From Cytobacillus firmus DS1 (GTDB taxonomy: Bacteria; Bacillota; Bacilli; Bacillales; Cytobacillaceae), in contig NZ_APVL01000004.1 in the NCBI RefSeq assembly GCF_000565285.1, forward strand, positions 186,001 to 250,000: 64,000 bases of DNA, written 5' to 3'. Position 1 is the stretch's first letter. Every line of letters starts with the position of its first letter. Under the pieces are notes generated by a model. That model made no database searches. It saw nothing but the letters and a program-made list of their open reading frames with translations, and was not told the DNA's origin. Below, piece by piece: positions 22,462 through 30,469 of the stretch. The translations under genes were made by a program, and so were the position numbers.

Positions 22462-23343
22462 ATGCCTGAGGGCAAAATTATTAAAGCCTTAGCAGGGTTT
22501 TATTATGTATTAAGCGGAAATGAAACCATTCAGTGCCGCGGACGCGGAGTTTTCAGGAAAAATAAAGTCACACCGCTAGTCGGTGATGAAGTAGTGTTTC
22601 AGGCAGAAAATAATACAGAAGGATACATCCTAGAAGTAAAGGAACGGAAAAACGAGCTGATTCGTCCGCCGATTGCCAATGTTGATCAGGCAATTCTTGT
22701 ATTCTCAGCTGTTGAACCGGGCTTTAGCACATCCCTTCTGGACCGTTTCCTGGTGCTGGTTGAATTCAATCATATAAAGCCGCTCATCTGCATTACTAAA
22801 ATTGACCTGGCGGACGAAACTGAGTATAGGGAAATTCAGCAATATGCTTCAGATTACCGCAAAGCAGGCTATGATGTTTTGCTGACTTCCTCTGAGACAG
22901 AAGAAGGGGTTAAAGATCTGATGCCCTATCTGGAAGGTGAGATATCTGTTTTTGCCGGACAGTCAGGGGTGGGGAAATCTTCTTTGTTAAACGTTTTAAG
23001 ACCTGACCTGGAGCTGAAAACAAATGACATTTCTTCGCATTTGGGCAGGGGAAAGCATACGACCAGGCATGTAGAGCTGATCGAGGTTGGAAAAGGGCTT
23101 GTTGCTGATACCCCGGGTTTCAGCTCACTTGAATTCACAGATATTGAACTGGAGGATCTCAATTATTGCTTCCCTGAAATTCAGAACAAAAGCGAACTTT
23201 GCAAATTTAGAGGATGCCTGCACATGGCTGAGCCTAAATGCGCTGTAAAGTCCGCCTGTGAAGGCGGTGAAATTCCATCCTACAGGTATGAACATTACAA
23301 AACCTTTCTGCAGGAAATCAAAGATAGAAAGCCGAGGTATTAA
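22462..23343 (+). CDS. rsgA: Small-ribosomal-subunit biogenesis GTPase RsgA
   Basis: Circularly permuted GTPase that checks late 30S maturation. In 293 residues: N-terminal OB fold, G4 motif ITKIDL, then P-loop GQSGVGKSSLLN and G3 DTPGFSS in permuted order, then a zinc site around CKFRGCLHMAEPKC. AAGGAG precedes the ATG by seven bases. Located between prkC and rpe; RsgA is a known PrkC substrate in B. subtilis, consistent with the co-location. Confidence 0.95.
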   Translation: MPEGKIIKALAGFYYVLSGNETIQCRGRGVFRKNKVTPLVGDEVVFQAENNTEGYILEVKERKNELIRPPIANVDQAILVFSAVEPGFSTSLLDRFLVLVEFNHIKPLICITKIDLADETEYREIQQYASDYRKAGYDVLLTSSETEEGVKDLMPYLEGEISVFAGQSGVGKSSLLNVLRPDLELKTNDISSHLGRGKHTTRHVELIEVGKGLVADTPGFSSLEFTDIELEDLNYCFPEIQNKSELCKFRGCLHMAEPKCAVKSACEGGEIPSYRYEHYKTFLQEIKDRKPRY

Positions 23344-23346
23344 TTC

Positions 23347-23997
23347 ATGGTAAAAATCGCACCTTCTATTTTATCGGCAGACTTTTCTAAATTGGGTGAA
23401 GAGATTAAAGACGTTGAACGCGGCGGCGCTGATTATATTCATGTGGATGTAATGGACGGCCATTTTGTGCCGAATATTACAATTGGTCCATTAATAGTAG
23501 ATGCCATCCGTCCTGTAACAAAGCTGCCCCTTGACGTTCATTTGATGATAGAAGATCCGGATAGCTACATTGAGGCATTTGCTAATGCGGGAGCTGATTA
23601 CATCACTGTTCATGCAGAAGCATGCAAGCACCTTCACAGAACGGTTCATTTTATTAAATCCTTTGGCGTCAAGGCAGGAGTGGTTCTTAATCCAGCTACA
23701 CCAGTTAATATGATAGAGCATGTTATCGAGGATATTGATATGGTATTGCTTATGTCAGTTAATCCTGGTTTTGGAGGGCAAAAATTCATCCCAGCTGTTC
23801 TTGCGAAGATTGCAGCCGTTAAGGAATTGGCTGACGCAAAAGGTCTAAATATTGAAATTGAAGTGGACGGCGGAGTGAATGAAGAAACAGCCCGATTGTG
23901 CATTGAAGCTGGAGCGAATGTGCTGGTTGCCGGGTCGGCAATTTATAATCAGACAGACAGAGCAGCAGCGATTGCTGCTTTAAAGGGTTCGCAATAA
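23347..23997 (+). CDS. rpe: Ribulose-phosphate 3-epimerase
   Basis: Interconverts ribulose 5-phosphate and xylulose 5-phosphate in the pentose-phosphate pathway. The 216-residue TIM barrel carries the family signatures [31 protein letters not shown] and EVDGGVN with the metal and catalytic aspartates. It follows rsgA by three bases. Its stop codon is immediately followed by the mobile-looking element at 23999, which separates rpe from what appears to be its own terminator at 24263. Confidence 0.95.
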   Translation: MVKIAPSILSADFSKLGEEIKDVERGGADYIHVDVMDGHFVPNITIGPLIVDAIRPVTKLPLDVHLMIEDPDSYIEAFANAGADYITVHAEACKHLHRTVHFIKSFGVKAGVVLNPATPVNMIEHVIEDIDMVLLMSVNPGFGGQKFIPAVLAKIAAVKELADAKGLNIEIEVDGGVNEETARLCIEAGANVLVAGSAIYNQTDRAAAIAALKGSQ

Positions 23998-23998
23998 A

Positions 23999-24260
23999 GT
24001 GAAACTTCAATCAGTGGGGGGGTTTCCTTATCCCCCACTGATTGTTAGTCGCGTTCTAGTGTCGCTAAGATCTCCGCTAGCGCTTCAATCAATCGCCACT
24101 ACGAACCCGATTGGTTCAACTAAGCCTCTGCCTGCGCGCCGGCAAGTTTCACTGTATCTCACCAATCGGGCCTTTACGGACAATTTGACCCCCACTTAAT
24201 CCTCCTTTGATTCTTCTGAGTCTTGAAGTGGGGGTCTTACTGCCCGTTAGACTGCGATAA
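23999..24260 (+). mobile_element. Structured non-coding element, long copy (HEARO/omega-RNA-like), between rpe and its terminator
   Basis: Bounded by GTGA at the left and GCGATAA at the right, ends shared exactly with the reversed copy at 44564-44711. It contains a 13-bp hairpin (24008-24020 with 24032-24044), a middle region of about 110 bases absent from the other copy (roughly 24046-24155), the segment pairing CCGATTGGT with ACCAATCGG, and a long terminal hairpin (24187-24197 with 24226-24236, extended by the ACGG/CCGT bases). The general plan of a ~150-nt multi-hairpin RNA after GTGA resembles HEARO RNAs linked to IscB nucleases; that assignment is from memory and not proven. No nuclease ORF is present. 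On the reverse strand a 16-codon open piece ending in TAA (near 24050-24100) may be a gene scrap. Confidence 0.6.
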
Positions 24261-24262
24261 TT

Positions 24263-24291
24263 AAAGCCAGCTGGAATACAGCTGGCTTTTT
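24263..24291 (+). terminator. Terminator displaced from rpe by the inserted element
   Basis: AAAGCCAGCTG, loop GAATA, CAGCTGGCTTT then TT; an 11-bp perfect stem. It lies two bases after the right end of the element and 265 bases after the rpe stop. Confidence 0.85.
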
Positions 24292-24332
24292 GTCATTTAA
24301 GATACATACATAAATGAATGGAGCAATGTATA

Positions 24333-24980
24333 ATGATTATCAATATTTTAGCTGGCGGCCCAGATGACTTGCTGCCTGATCTGCATTCGTTCAGTAATAC
24401 AGGTGCTATTTGGGTAGGAGTAGACAGAGGGGTGCTTACTCTAATTCAAAGTGGCATTCAGCCGGAAATGGCATTTGGTGATTTTGATTCGGTGACAGAT
24501 GAAGAGCTTTTAATCATTGAAGAAAATGTAAAAGAGCTGAACAGGTTCAAGCCGGAGAAGGACGAAACGGACATGGAGCTTGCCTTGAATTGGGCACTGG
24601 GTCAAAAACCTGAAAAAGTGCGTTTACTTGGCGCCACAGGCGGCAGGCTTGACCACTTATTTGCAAATATTCAGCTGCTAATTAAGCCTGCACTTGAGGA
24701 AGTCTTTGTTCCAGTCGAAATTATTGACAAAACGAACAAGATTTATATTAAGACTCCAGGTAAATACAGCATAAAACAGCATTCAAATTTCAAATACATT
24801 TCTTTTGTTCCGATCACTATGGAAATTAAAGGCCTCACTCTAAGAAATTTCAAGTATCCGCTGACAGATCGGACCGTCTCTGCCGGTTCTACTCTTTGTA
24901 TCAGTAATGAACTTATTGATGATTGTGGTACTTTTTCTTTTACTGAAGGCATATTAATGGTTGTAAGAAGCAAGGATTAA
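24333..24980 (+). CDS. thiN: Thiamine pyrophosphokinase
   Basis: Transfers pyrophosphate from ATP to thiamine to give thiamine diphosphate. ATG 24333 (MIINILAGGPDDLLP) follows GGAG at 24320 and gives 215 residues, close to the 214 of B. subtilis ThiN (YloS); an in-frame ATG at 24318 precedes that site. Family motifs: GVDRGVLTL, FGDFDSVTDEE, KPEKDETDMELAL and LGATGGRLDHLFANI. With the inserted element and terminator upstream it is probably transcribed from its own promoter, which I could not locate. Confidence 0.93.
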   Translation: MIINILAGGPDDLLPDLHSFSNTGAIWVGVDRGVLTLIQSGIQPEMAFGDFDSVTDEELLIIEENVKELNRFKPEKDETDMELALNWALGQKPEKVRLLGATGGRLDHLFANIQLLIKPALEEVFVPVEIIDKTNKIYIKTPGKYSIKQHSNFKYISFVPITMEIKGLTLRNFKYPLTDRTVSAGSTLCISNELIDDCGTFSFTEGILMVVRSKD

Positions 24981-25157
24981 GTGCCGGGCCGGTGCTGCCC
25001 TGCAAGATGCGGGAAAGATGGATAAGAGTCTTAGCATGAATTGCTTTCTGATCATTTTTTGTAATCATGAGTACTCATCTTTCATTATTTGAATAAGATG
25101 GTAAAGACGATTTAAGGACAGAATGGATGCGTAAGATCGTGAGGAGGGACACGAGTA

Positions 25158-25238
25158 ATGAGATTTTATACAATCAAACTTCCTAAATTTTTAGGGGGCA
25201 TTGTGCGTGCCATGTTAGGGACCTTCAAAAAGGGGTAA
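25158..25238 (+). CDS. spoVM: SpoVM, spore coat/cortex morphogenetic peptide
   Basis: A 26-codon gene starting MRFYTIKLPKFLGG and ending TFKKG. It matches the amphipathic B. subtilis SpoVM, which recognises the positive curvature of the forespore membrane and anchors SpoIVA; the structurally important proline 9 (LPK) is present. Differences include R2, T22 and a C-terminal GKK-type change (KKG instead of RKD). GAGGAGGG at 25140-25147 is its ribosome site. A weak sigma-E-like pair, GTAATCAT (25061) and CATTATTT (25083) 14 bases apart, lies upstream. Position after thiN and before rpmB is as in B. subtilis. It is direct evidence for endospore formation. Confidence 0.95.
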   Translation: MRFYTIKLPKFLGGIVRAMLGTFKKG

Positions 25239-25275
25239 ACACCCATAAATTAAAAAGAAAATAGCATCAAAACTT

Positions 25276-25306
25276 GGCACCTCATTGGGGTGCTTTTATT
25301 TTTTGT
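25276..25306 (+). terminator. Terminator after spoVM
   Basis: GCACC pairs with GGTGC (25277-25281 with 25289-25293) and is followed by TTTTATTTTTTG; a short stem flanked by A/T pairs on both sides. Confidence 0.7.
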
Positions 25307-25340
25307 CTAAATGGGGGAGAATGATAGTGGGTCAAAAAAG

Positions 25341-25372
25341 GAAAATAAAAAGGACATCCAAAAGGGATGTCC
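25341..25372 (-). terminator. Terminator of rpmB (reverse strand)
   Basis: Read on the - strand: GGACATCC, short loop, GGATGTCC followed by TTTTTATTTTC. It begins nine bases beyond the rpmB stop. Confidence 0.85.
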
Positions 25373-25381
25373 CTGAGCATG

Positions 25382-25570
25382 TTAAACGCGCTCAACTTTA
25401 CCTGATTTAAGTGCTCTTGCAGAAACCCAAACACGTTTAGGTTTACCGTCTACAAGAATACGTACCTTTTGAAGGTTAGCACCCCAAGTACGCTTGTTAG
25501 CGTTCATTGCGTGAGAACGTGCGTTACCTGAAGTTGTTTTTTTACCAGTTACTACACATTTGCGTGGCAT
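25382..25570 (-). CDS. rpmB: 50S ribosomal protein L28
   Basis: 62-residue ribosomal protein with the expected [15 protein letters not shown] start, [16 protein letters not shown] core and [10 protein letters not shown] end. The start is the ATG whose complement is at 25568-25570, behind AAGGAGGG on the - strand; the longer open frame upstream adds nine residues that do not belong to the family. Cysteine 4 is kept but no full zinc-binding set is visible. Divergent from yloU. Confidence 0.96.
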   Translation of the reverse strand: MPRKCVVTGKKTTSGNARSHAMNANKRTWGANLQKVRILVDGKPKRVWVSARALKSGKVERV

Positions 25571-25702
25571 GTATGTTTCCCTCCTTACTAAAAGCATAAG
25601 CTGAAACTATTTTTCAATGCTTTCATCTGCAATAGTCAGATTCATCCATCTGAATTAATGCGGAATCCCTTTGCGGGTTTCGACATTAAAAGATACTTTA
25701 AT

Positions 25703-25731
25703 AATTTATCATACAACCCTTCTGATTGCAA
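25703..25731 (-). promoter_or_regulatory. Candidate sigma-A promoter of rpmB
   Basis: On the - strand TTGCAA (25726-25731), 17-base spacer, then TAAATT (25703-25708) preceded by TG-n, an extended -10. The leader to rpmB is about 130 bases. Confidence 0.5.
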
Positions 25732-25755
25732 TAGTTTGCTTTCAAGAAAATTTCC

Positions 25756-25787
25756 TTGACATAGGGGGATGGAACATGAGCTATAAT
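25756..25787 (+). promoter_or_regulatory. Candidate promoter and long leader of yloU-fakA
   Basis: TTGACA at 25756 and TATAAT at 25782 are both consensus hexamers but are 20 bases apart, longer than usual. If used, the leader to yloU is about 225 bases and contains a hairpin AGCACT/AGTGCT (25949-25954 with 25968-25973). No gene is seen in 25598-26018. Confidence 0.4.
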
Positions 25788-26018
25788 AGAGATGGAGAAG
25801 TATGACTTTCAATATCACAGCCCATATAGTAAAATATTATAAGGTATGCTTTAAGCTTTGAAGTCAGAAAGATCGCTGCCCAGCTAAAATAGTTGAATTG
25901 TATTTTGCCGGCAGGCTTAGCCTTCAGGATGCAATTCAGGGGAAAGCCAGCACTATCGTTAAGCGGGAGTGCTTGAAGAAGCTTTTATGAAAAGCAATTT
26001 CCAAAGGGGGAACGAACC

Positions 26019-26381
26019 ATGTCCATCGAATTAAAAACAAATTTCGGGCAAATTGATATCTCTAATGATGTAATTGCAACAATCGCAGGCGGAGCAGCAG
26101 TTGACTGCTACGGCATCGTAGGAATGGCCTCTAAAAATCAAATTAAGGATGGCCTTACAGATATACTGCGAAAAGAGAATTTTACCCGTGGTGTAATTGT
26201 CCGCCAGGAAGAAGATGAAGTACATATCGATATGTATATTATTGTAAGTTACGGAACGAAAATTTCCGAGGTTGCCCACAATGTGCAATCTAAAGTGAAA
26301 TACACCCTTGATAAAACAGTTGGGCTTAGCACTGACTCGGTTAATATTTACGTTCAGGGAGTTCGAGTAACGAACCCGTAG
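26019..26381 (+). CDS. yloU: Asp23/Gls24-family envelope stress protein (YloU)
   Basis: 120-residue Asp23 (DUF322) protein. The core pattern GQIDISNDVIATIAGGAA, CYGIVGMAS and the KISEVAHNVQSKVKYTL amphipathic helix fit the family, which lies at the membrane and is linked to alkaline and envelope stress. AAGGGGGAACG precedes the ATG. It is 16 bases upstream of fakA, a pairing conserved across Firmicutes; the exact role in Bacillus is not settled. Confidence 0.9.
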   Translation: MSIELKTNFGQIDISNDVIATIAGGAAVDCYGIVGMASKNQIKDGLTDILRKENFTRGVIVRQEEDEVHIDMYIIVSYGTKISEVAHNVQSKVKYTLDKTVGLSTDSVNIYVQGVRVTNP

Positions 26382-26397
26382 TGAGGAGGAAAGACTT

Positions 26398-28074
26398 GTG
26401 TCAAAAAAAGATTTAGATGGGAAGCTTTTTGCCGAAATGGTCATACAAGGAGCGAACCATTTATCTGCTAATGCAAAATTAGTGGATGCGTTAAATGTTT
26501 TCCCTGTTCCTGATGGAGACACGGGAACCAACATGAATTTGTCAATGACTTCCGGAGCAAAGGAAGTTAAAGCTAATATCCAGGAGCATATTGGAAAGGT
26601 AGGCTCGGCTCTTTCTAAAGGTCTGCTGATGGGGGCACGGGGGAACTCGGGAGTAATTCTCTCCCAGCTGTTCCGGGGCTTCTCAAAAGCCATTGAACAA
26701 AAAGCATCTATCAATGGAAAAGAGTTTGCTGATGCCTTGAATTCTGGTGTAGAGACGGCATATAAAGCTGTTATGAAGCCGGTTGAAGGAACGATTCTTA
26801 CTGTTGCAAAAGATTCCGCTAAGAAAGCGGTTCAGGCTGCAAATCATGAAGATGATATCATAGTGATTATGGAGGAAGTTTTAAAAGAAGCAAAGGCTTC
26901 TCTAAACCGCACTCCTGATCTTCTTCCCGTCTTAAAAGAAGTTGGAGTTGTAGACAGCGGCGGCCAGGGCCTTGTTTTTGTATATGAAGGATTCCTTGCC
27001 GAGCTAAAGGGCGAAAAACTTCCTGATACACCGGCAGCCCTTCCAAAGATGGATGATCTGGTTAACGCAGAACACCATAAAAATGTTCATAGCTTTATGA
27101 ACACGGAGGATATTGAATTCGGTTATTGCACTGAATTTATGGTCAAATTCGAAGATGAAAAGCTTTCTGGTAATCCTTTTTCAGAAGAAAAGTTCCGCCA
27201 GGACTTAAGCCAATATGGCGACTCACTTCTGGTGATTGCGGATGAGCAGCTTGTAAAAGTACATATCCACTCTGAACAGCCGGGAGATTGTCTGACATAC
27301 GGACAGCGCTATGGCAGCTTAATCAATATGAAGATTGAAAACATGCGCCAGCAGCACACCAACTTGGTCGAAGACGTTCCTACACCTTTGGCAGCCGGGG
27401 CTAAGCCAAAAGAAAAGCGGGAGTACGGAATTGTGACAGTATCAATGGGAAGCGGCATCGCAGATCTTTTCCGAAGCATCGGTGCACATGCGGTCATTGA
27501 GGGCGGGCAGACAATGAATCCCAGCACGGAAGATATCGTAAAAGCCATCAAAGAAGTAAATGCAAAAAAAGTAATCATTTTGCCAAACAATAAAAATATC
27601 ATCATGGCTGCACAGCAGGCTGCAGAAGTGACTGAAGAAGAAGCAGTGGTTGTTCCTTCAAAGACCGTTCCACAGGGAATGGCGGCACTTCTTGCCTTTA
27701 ACCCAAGTGCTGAACTTGCGGAAAACGAAGAAGGCATGACAGATGCCCTTCAGCATGTGAAAACAGGCCAAATCACGTTTGCTGTCCGTGATACAAGCAT
27801 TGACGGCCTTGAGATCGAAAAAGATGATTTCATGGGCATTGCAGACGGGAAAATTGTTGTGAAAAACAAGGATAGAGTACAGGCTGCCAAAGATCTTCTG
27901 GAAGGAATGATCGACGATGACTCTGAGATCCTTACCGTCTTAAAAGGTGAAGATGCAGCAGAAGAGGAAGTAGACTCACTTATCAGCTATATTGAAGATA
28001 AATATGAAGATATTGAGGTCGAGCTTCATGATGGAAAACAGCCTCTATACTCTTTCATTTTCGCAATTGAATAA
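26398..28074 (+). CDS. fakA: Fatty acid kinase ATP-binding subunit FakA (YloV, DhaL/DAK domain)
   Basis: 558-residue protein starting at GTG behind GAGGAGG. The N-terminal DhaL nucleotide-binding domain has NVFPVPDGDTGTNMN and GARGNSGVILSQL; a middle domain and C-terminal DegV-like/FakA-C region follow (GIVTVSMGSGIADLF, ILPNNKNI). In staphylococci FakA with a FakB carrier phosphorylates exogenous fatty acids that then enter phospholipid synthesis through PlsX/PlsY. Its neighbours fapR-plsX-fabD support a lipid role, though recG lies between. Confidence 0.9.
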   Translation: MSKKDLDGKLFAEMVIQGANHLSANAKLVDALNVFPVPDGDTGTNMNLSMTSGAKEVKANIQEHIGKVGSALSKGLLMGARGNSGVILSQLFRGFSKAIEQKASINGKEFADALNSGVETAYKAVMKPVEGTILTVAKDSAKKAVQAANHEDDIIVIMEEVLKEAKASLNRTPDLLPVLKEVGVVDSGGQGLVFVYEGFLAELKGEKLPDTPAALPKMDDLVNAEHHKNVHSFMNTEDIEFGYCTEFMVKFEDEKLSGNPFSEEKFRQDLSQYGDSLLVIADEQLVKVHIHSEQPGDCLTYGQRYGSLINMKIENMRQQHTNLVEDVPTPLAAGAKPKEKREYGIVTVSMGSGIADLFRSIGAHAVIEGGQTMNPSTEDIVKAIKEVNAKKVIILPNNKNIIMAAQQAAEVTEEEAVVVPSKTVPQGMAALLAFNPSAELAENEEGMTDALQHVKTGQITFAVRDTSIDGLEIEKDDFMGIADGKIVVKNKDRVQAAKDLLEGMIDDDSEILTVLKGEDAAEEEVDSLISYIEDKYEDIEVELHDGKQPLYSFIFAIE

Positions 28075-28088
28075 CCAATAAATAATAA

Positions 28089-28118
28089 ACAAAGCGAGGG
28101 CCCAGCCTTCGCTTTTGT
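28089..28118 (+). terminator. Terminator after fakA
   Basis: AAAGCGAGGG, loop CCCAG, CCTTCGCTTTTG with one G-T pair; ten-bp stem 17 bases after the stop. The genes sdaAB-sdaAA that occupy this site in B. subtilis are missing. Confidence 0.75.
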
Positions 28119-28306
28119 CCATTTTAGACATTTAATTAATGCTTTTGAAGCATGAATTTTTTGTTTAAAGTTTACTTTCTTGCATTTTTAAATCACAATG
28201 TGCTAGTTATAAAGCAGGCGCTATATAAGCCTATATATAAAAGTAACGGAGCAGGGAGGGGTGACGGACTGCCTGAAAGAAAATATAATTGGCATCCGTT
28301 CAATAA

Positions 28307-30358
28307 ATGGTGAATCCAAATTTAATCCAGTCTGTTACAGCTGTCAAAGGCATCGGAGAGGAATCAGCTGAATTATTGGCTGAAATGAATATTTACACTG
28401 TAAAAGACTTGCTTGAATATTTTCCATATAGATATGAAGATTACAGGCTCAAGGATCTGGCAGAAATGAAGCATGATGAAAGAGTGACGGTTGAAGGAAA
28501 GGTTCACAGTGAACCTTCACTTGCTTATTACGGCAGGAAACGCTCCAGGCTGACTGTTCGGGTGCTTGTAGGACGGTATCTTATTCAAGTGATCCTGTTC
28601 AATCAGCCATATTTGAAGAACAAAATTGTATTAAATGAAACTGTTACGGTGACTGGCAAATGGGACCAGCATAGGCAGGTCATAACAGCCAGTGAACTTA
28701 AAATAGGAAATGCCTCTAACAATAAGGATTTTGAGCCGGTTTACGCTGTAAAAGGAAATATCACAGTCAAGGGAATCAGGCGATTTATTAAACTAGCTTT
28801 CTCACAGTATGGGAATGACATATCAGAAACTTTGCCTGAAAAATATTTATTGCAATATAGACTTTTAAATAGGCGAGATTCTGTGAGATCACTTCATTTT
28901 CCTGCCGATGATCAGGAACTCAAGCAGGGAAGGCGACGTTTTGTTTATGAGGAGTTCTTCTATTTTCAATTAAAAATGCAGGCACTAAGAAAGATTGAAA
29001 GAGAGCAGTCAAAAGGTGTTGCACAGGCTTATGATCTTTCAAGATTAATGGAGTTCATTGACTCACTGCCATTTGCATTAACCGGAGCACAAAAAAGAGT
29101 AGTTAATGAGATCATGACTGATCTGAAATCTCCATACCGGATGAACAGGCTCTTACAGGGGGATGTTGGTTCCGGCAAAACGGCAGTTGCGGCGATTGCT
29201 CTTTTTGCCAGCAGGACAGCGGGTTTTCAGGGAGCATTAATGGTCCCGACCGAAATCCTGGCAGAACAGCATGCGGAATCTTTAAAGTCGATGCTCTTGC
29301 CGTTTGGGATGCGATGTGAACTCCTGACAAGCTCAGTAAAAGGAAAACGCAGAAGAGAAATTCTTCAGCATCTCAAGGACGGAGAAATTGATGTTCTCAT
29401 AGGCACACATGCACTTATCCAGGATGAAGTGGAATTTAATAAATTGGGACTTGTCATTACCGATGAGCAGCATAGATTCGGGGTCGGGCAGAGGCGCATC
29501 CTCAGGGAAAAAGGCGAGAATCCGGATGTTCTCTTCATGACTGCAACGCCAATCCCAAGAACATTGGCCATTACTGTTTTTGGGGAAATGGATGTATCCA
29601 TCATAGATGAAATGCCGGCAGGACGAAAAACAATTGAAACCTATTGGGCAAAACCTGAAATGCTGGATAGGGTTCTTGGTTTTATGGAAAAGGAGCTTTC
29701 AGCAGGTCAGCAGGTATATGTGATCTGTCCCCTTATTGAGGAGTCAGACAAACTGGATGTTCAAAACGCTATCGATGTCCACGCAACATTGATGCATCAT
29801 TTTCATGGCCGTTATGATGTCGGGCTCATGCATGGCAGGCTTCATCCGGACGAAAAGGAAAATGTTATGAAAGCTTTCAGCCGAAATGAAAATCAGATTC
29901 TTGTTTCAACGACGGTTGTCGAAGTGGGTGTAAATGTTCCGAATGCAACGATGATGGTGATCTATGATGCGGAAAGGTTTGGACTTGCACAGCTGCATCA
30001 GTTGAGGGGCAGGGTAGGAAGAGGAGATAAACAATCTTATTGTGTGCTTCTGGCTGACCCTAAATCGGAAGTTGGAAAAGAACGCATGAAAATCATGACA
30101 GAAACCAATGATGGTTTTGCACTAAGTGAAAAAGACCTCGAGCTGAGAGGTCCTGGAGACTTTTTCGGAAGAAAACAAAGCGGGCTCCCTGAATTTAAAG
30201 TCGCTGATATGGTCCATGATTACCGCGCGCTCGAAACCGCCAGAAACGATGCATCAATGCTGGTGGAATCAGATGAATTCTGGCACTCAGATGAGTACTT
30301 GCCTTTGCGGCATTACTTAAAGGAAACAGGAGTGCTGGAAGGGGAAAAACTGGATTAG
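28307..30358 (+). CDS. recG: ATP-dependent DNA helicase RecG
   Basis: Reverses stalled forks and processes recombination intermediates. In 683 residues: wedge/OB domain (HDERVTVEGKVHSEPSLAYYG), helicase lobe 1 with GDVGSGKTAVA and DEQHRFG, TATPIPRTLA, lobe 2 with LMHGRLHPDEKE and QLHQLRGRVGRG, and the C-terminal TRG motif region. A stop codon lies directly before ATG 28307, so the start is fixed at that codon or the next GTG; there is no purine-rich site just upstream. The nearest strong one (GGGAGGGG, 28254-28261) is about 45 bases away. Confidence 0.95.
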   Translation: MVNPNLIQSVTAVKGIGEESAELLAEMNIYTVKDLLEYFPYRYEDYRLKDLAEMKHDERVTVEGKVHSEPSLAYYGRKRSRLTVRVLVGRYLIQVILFNQPYLKNKIVLNETVTVTGKWDQHRQVITASELKIGNASNNKDFEPVYAVKGNITVKGIRRFIKLAFSQYGNDISETLPEKYLLQYRLLNRRDSVRSLHFPADDQELKQGRRRFVYEEFFYFQLKMQALRKIEREQSKGVAQAYDLSRLMEFIDSLPFALTGAQKRVVNEIMTDLKSPYRMNRLLQGDVGSGKTAVAAIALFASRTAGFQGALMVPTEILAEQHAESLKSMLLPFGMRCELLTSSVKGKRRREILQHLKDGEIDVLIGTHALIQDEVEFNKLGLVITDEQHRFGVGQRRILREKGENPDVLFMTATPIPRTLAITVFGEMDVSIIDEMPAGRKTIETYWAKPEMLDRVLGFMEKELSAGQQVYVICPLIEESDKLDVQNAIDVHATLMHHFHGRYDVGLMHGRLHPDEKENVMKAFSRNENQILVSTTVVEVGVNVPNATMMVIYDAERFGLAQLHQLRGRVGRGDKQSYCVLLADPKSEVGKERMKIMTETNDGFALSEKDLELRGPGDFFGRKQSGLPEFKVADMVHDYRALETARNDASMLVESDEFWHSDEYLPLRHYLKETGVLEGEKLD

Positions 30359-30372
30359 AAATAAGGTAATCA

Positions 30373-30416
30373 GAGCGGATTGCGGAAAAGTTCTTTCTTG
30401 CAATCTGCTTTTTTTG
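30373..30416 (+). terminator. Terminator of recG overlapping the fapR promoter
   Basis: AGCGGATTGC (30374-30383) pairs with GCAATCTGCT (30400-30410, one G-T pair) and is followed by seven T. The right arm contains the TTGCAA used as -35 for fapR. Confidence 0.8.
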
Positions 30417-30449
30417 ATTATATACTACTATTAGTACCTAGTCTTAATA
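30398..30449 (+). promoter_or_regulatory. fapR promoter with FapR operator
   Basis: TTGCAA (30398-30403), 17-base spacer, TATACT (30421-30426). The sequence TTAGTACCTAGTCTTAA just downstream (about 30431-30447) matches the imperfect palindromic FapR site of Bacillus (TTAGTACCTAG core), placed over the transcription start. This predicts autorepression by FapR and release by malonyl-CoA, with co-control of plsX-fabD-fabG. Confidence 0.82.
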
Positions 30450-30469
30450 TCTCGGACGGTGGGATTTTA

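Noticed and set aside
23999-24260. Complete insertion sequence of the IS200/IS605 type
   Set aside because: There is no TnpA, TnpB or IscB reading frame in the element or near it; only ends and hairpins are present.
28138-28165. Second terminator after fakA (ATGCTT/AAGCAT followed by AATTTTTTG)
   Set aside because: Only six base pairs with a three-base loop and interrupted T run; the hairpin at 28089 is much better.
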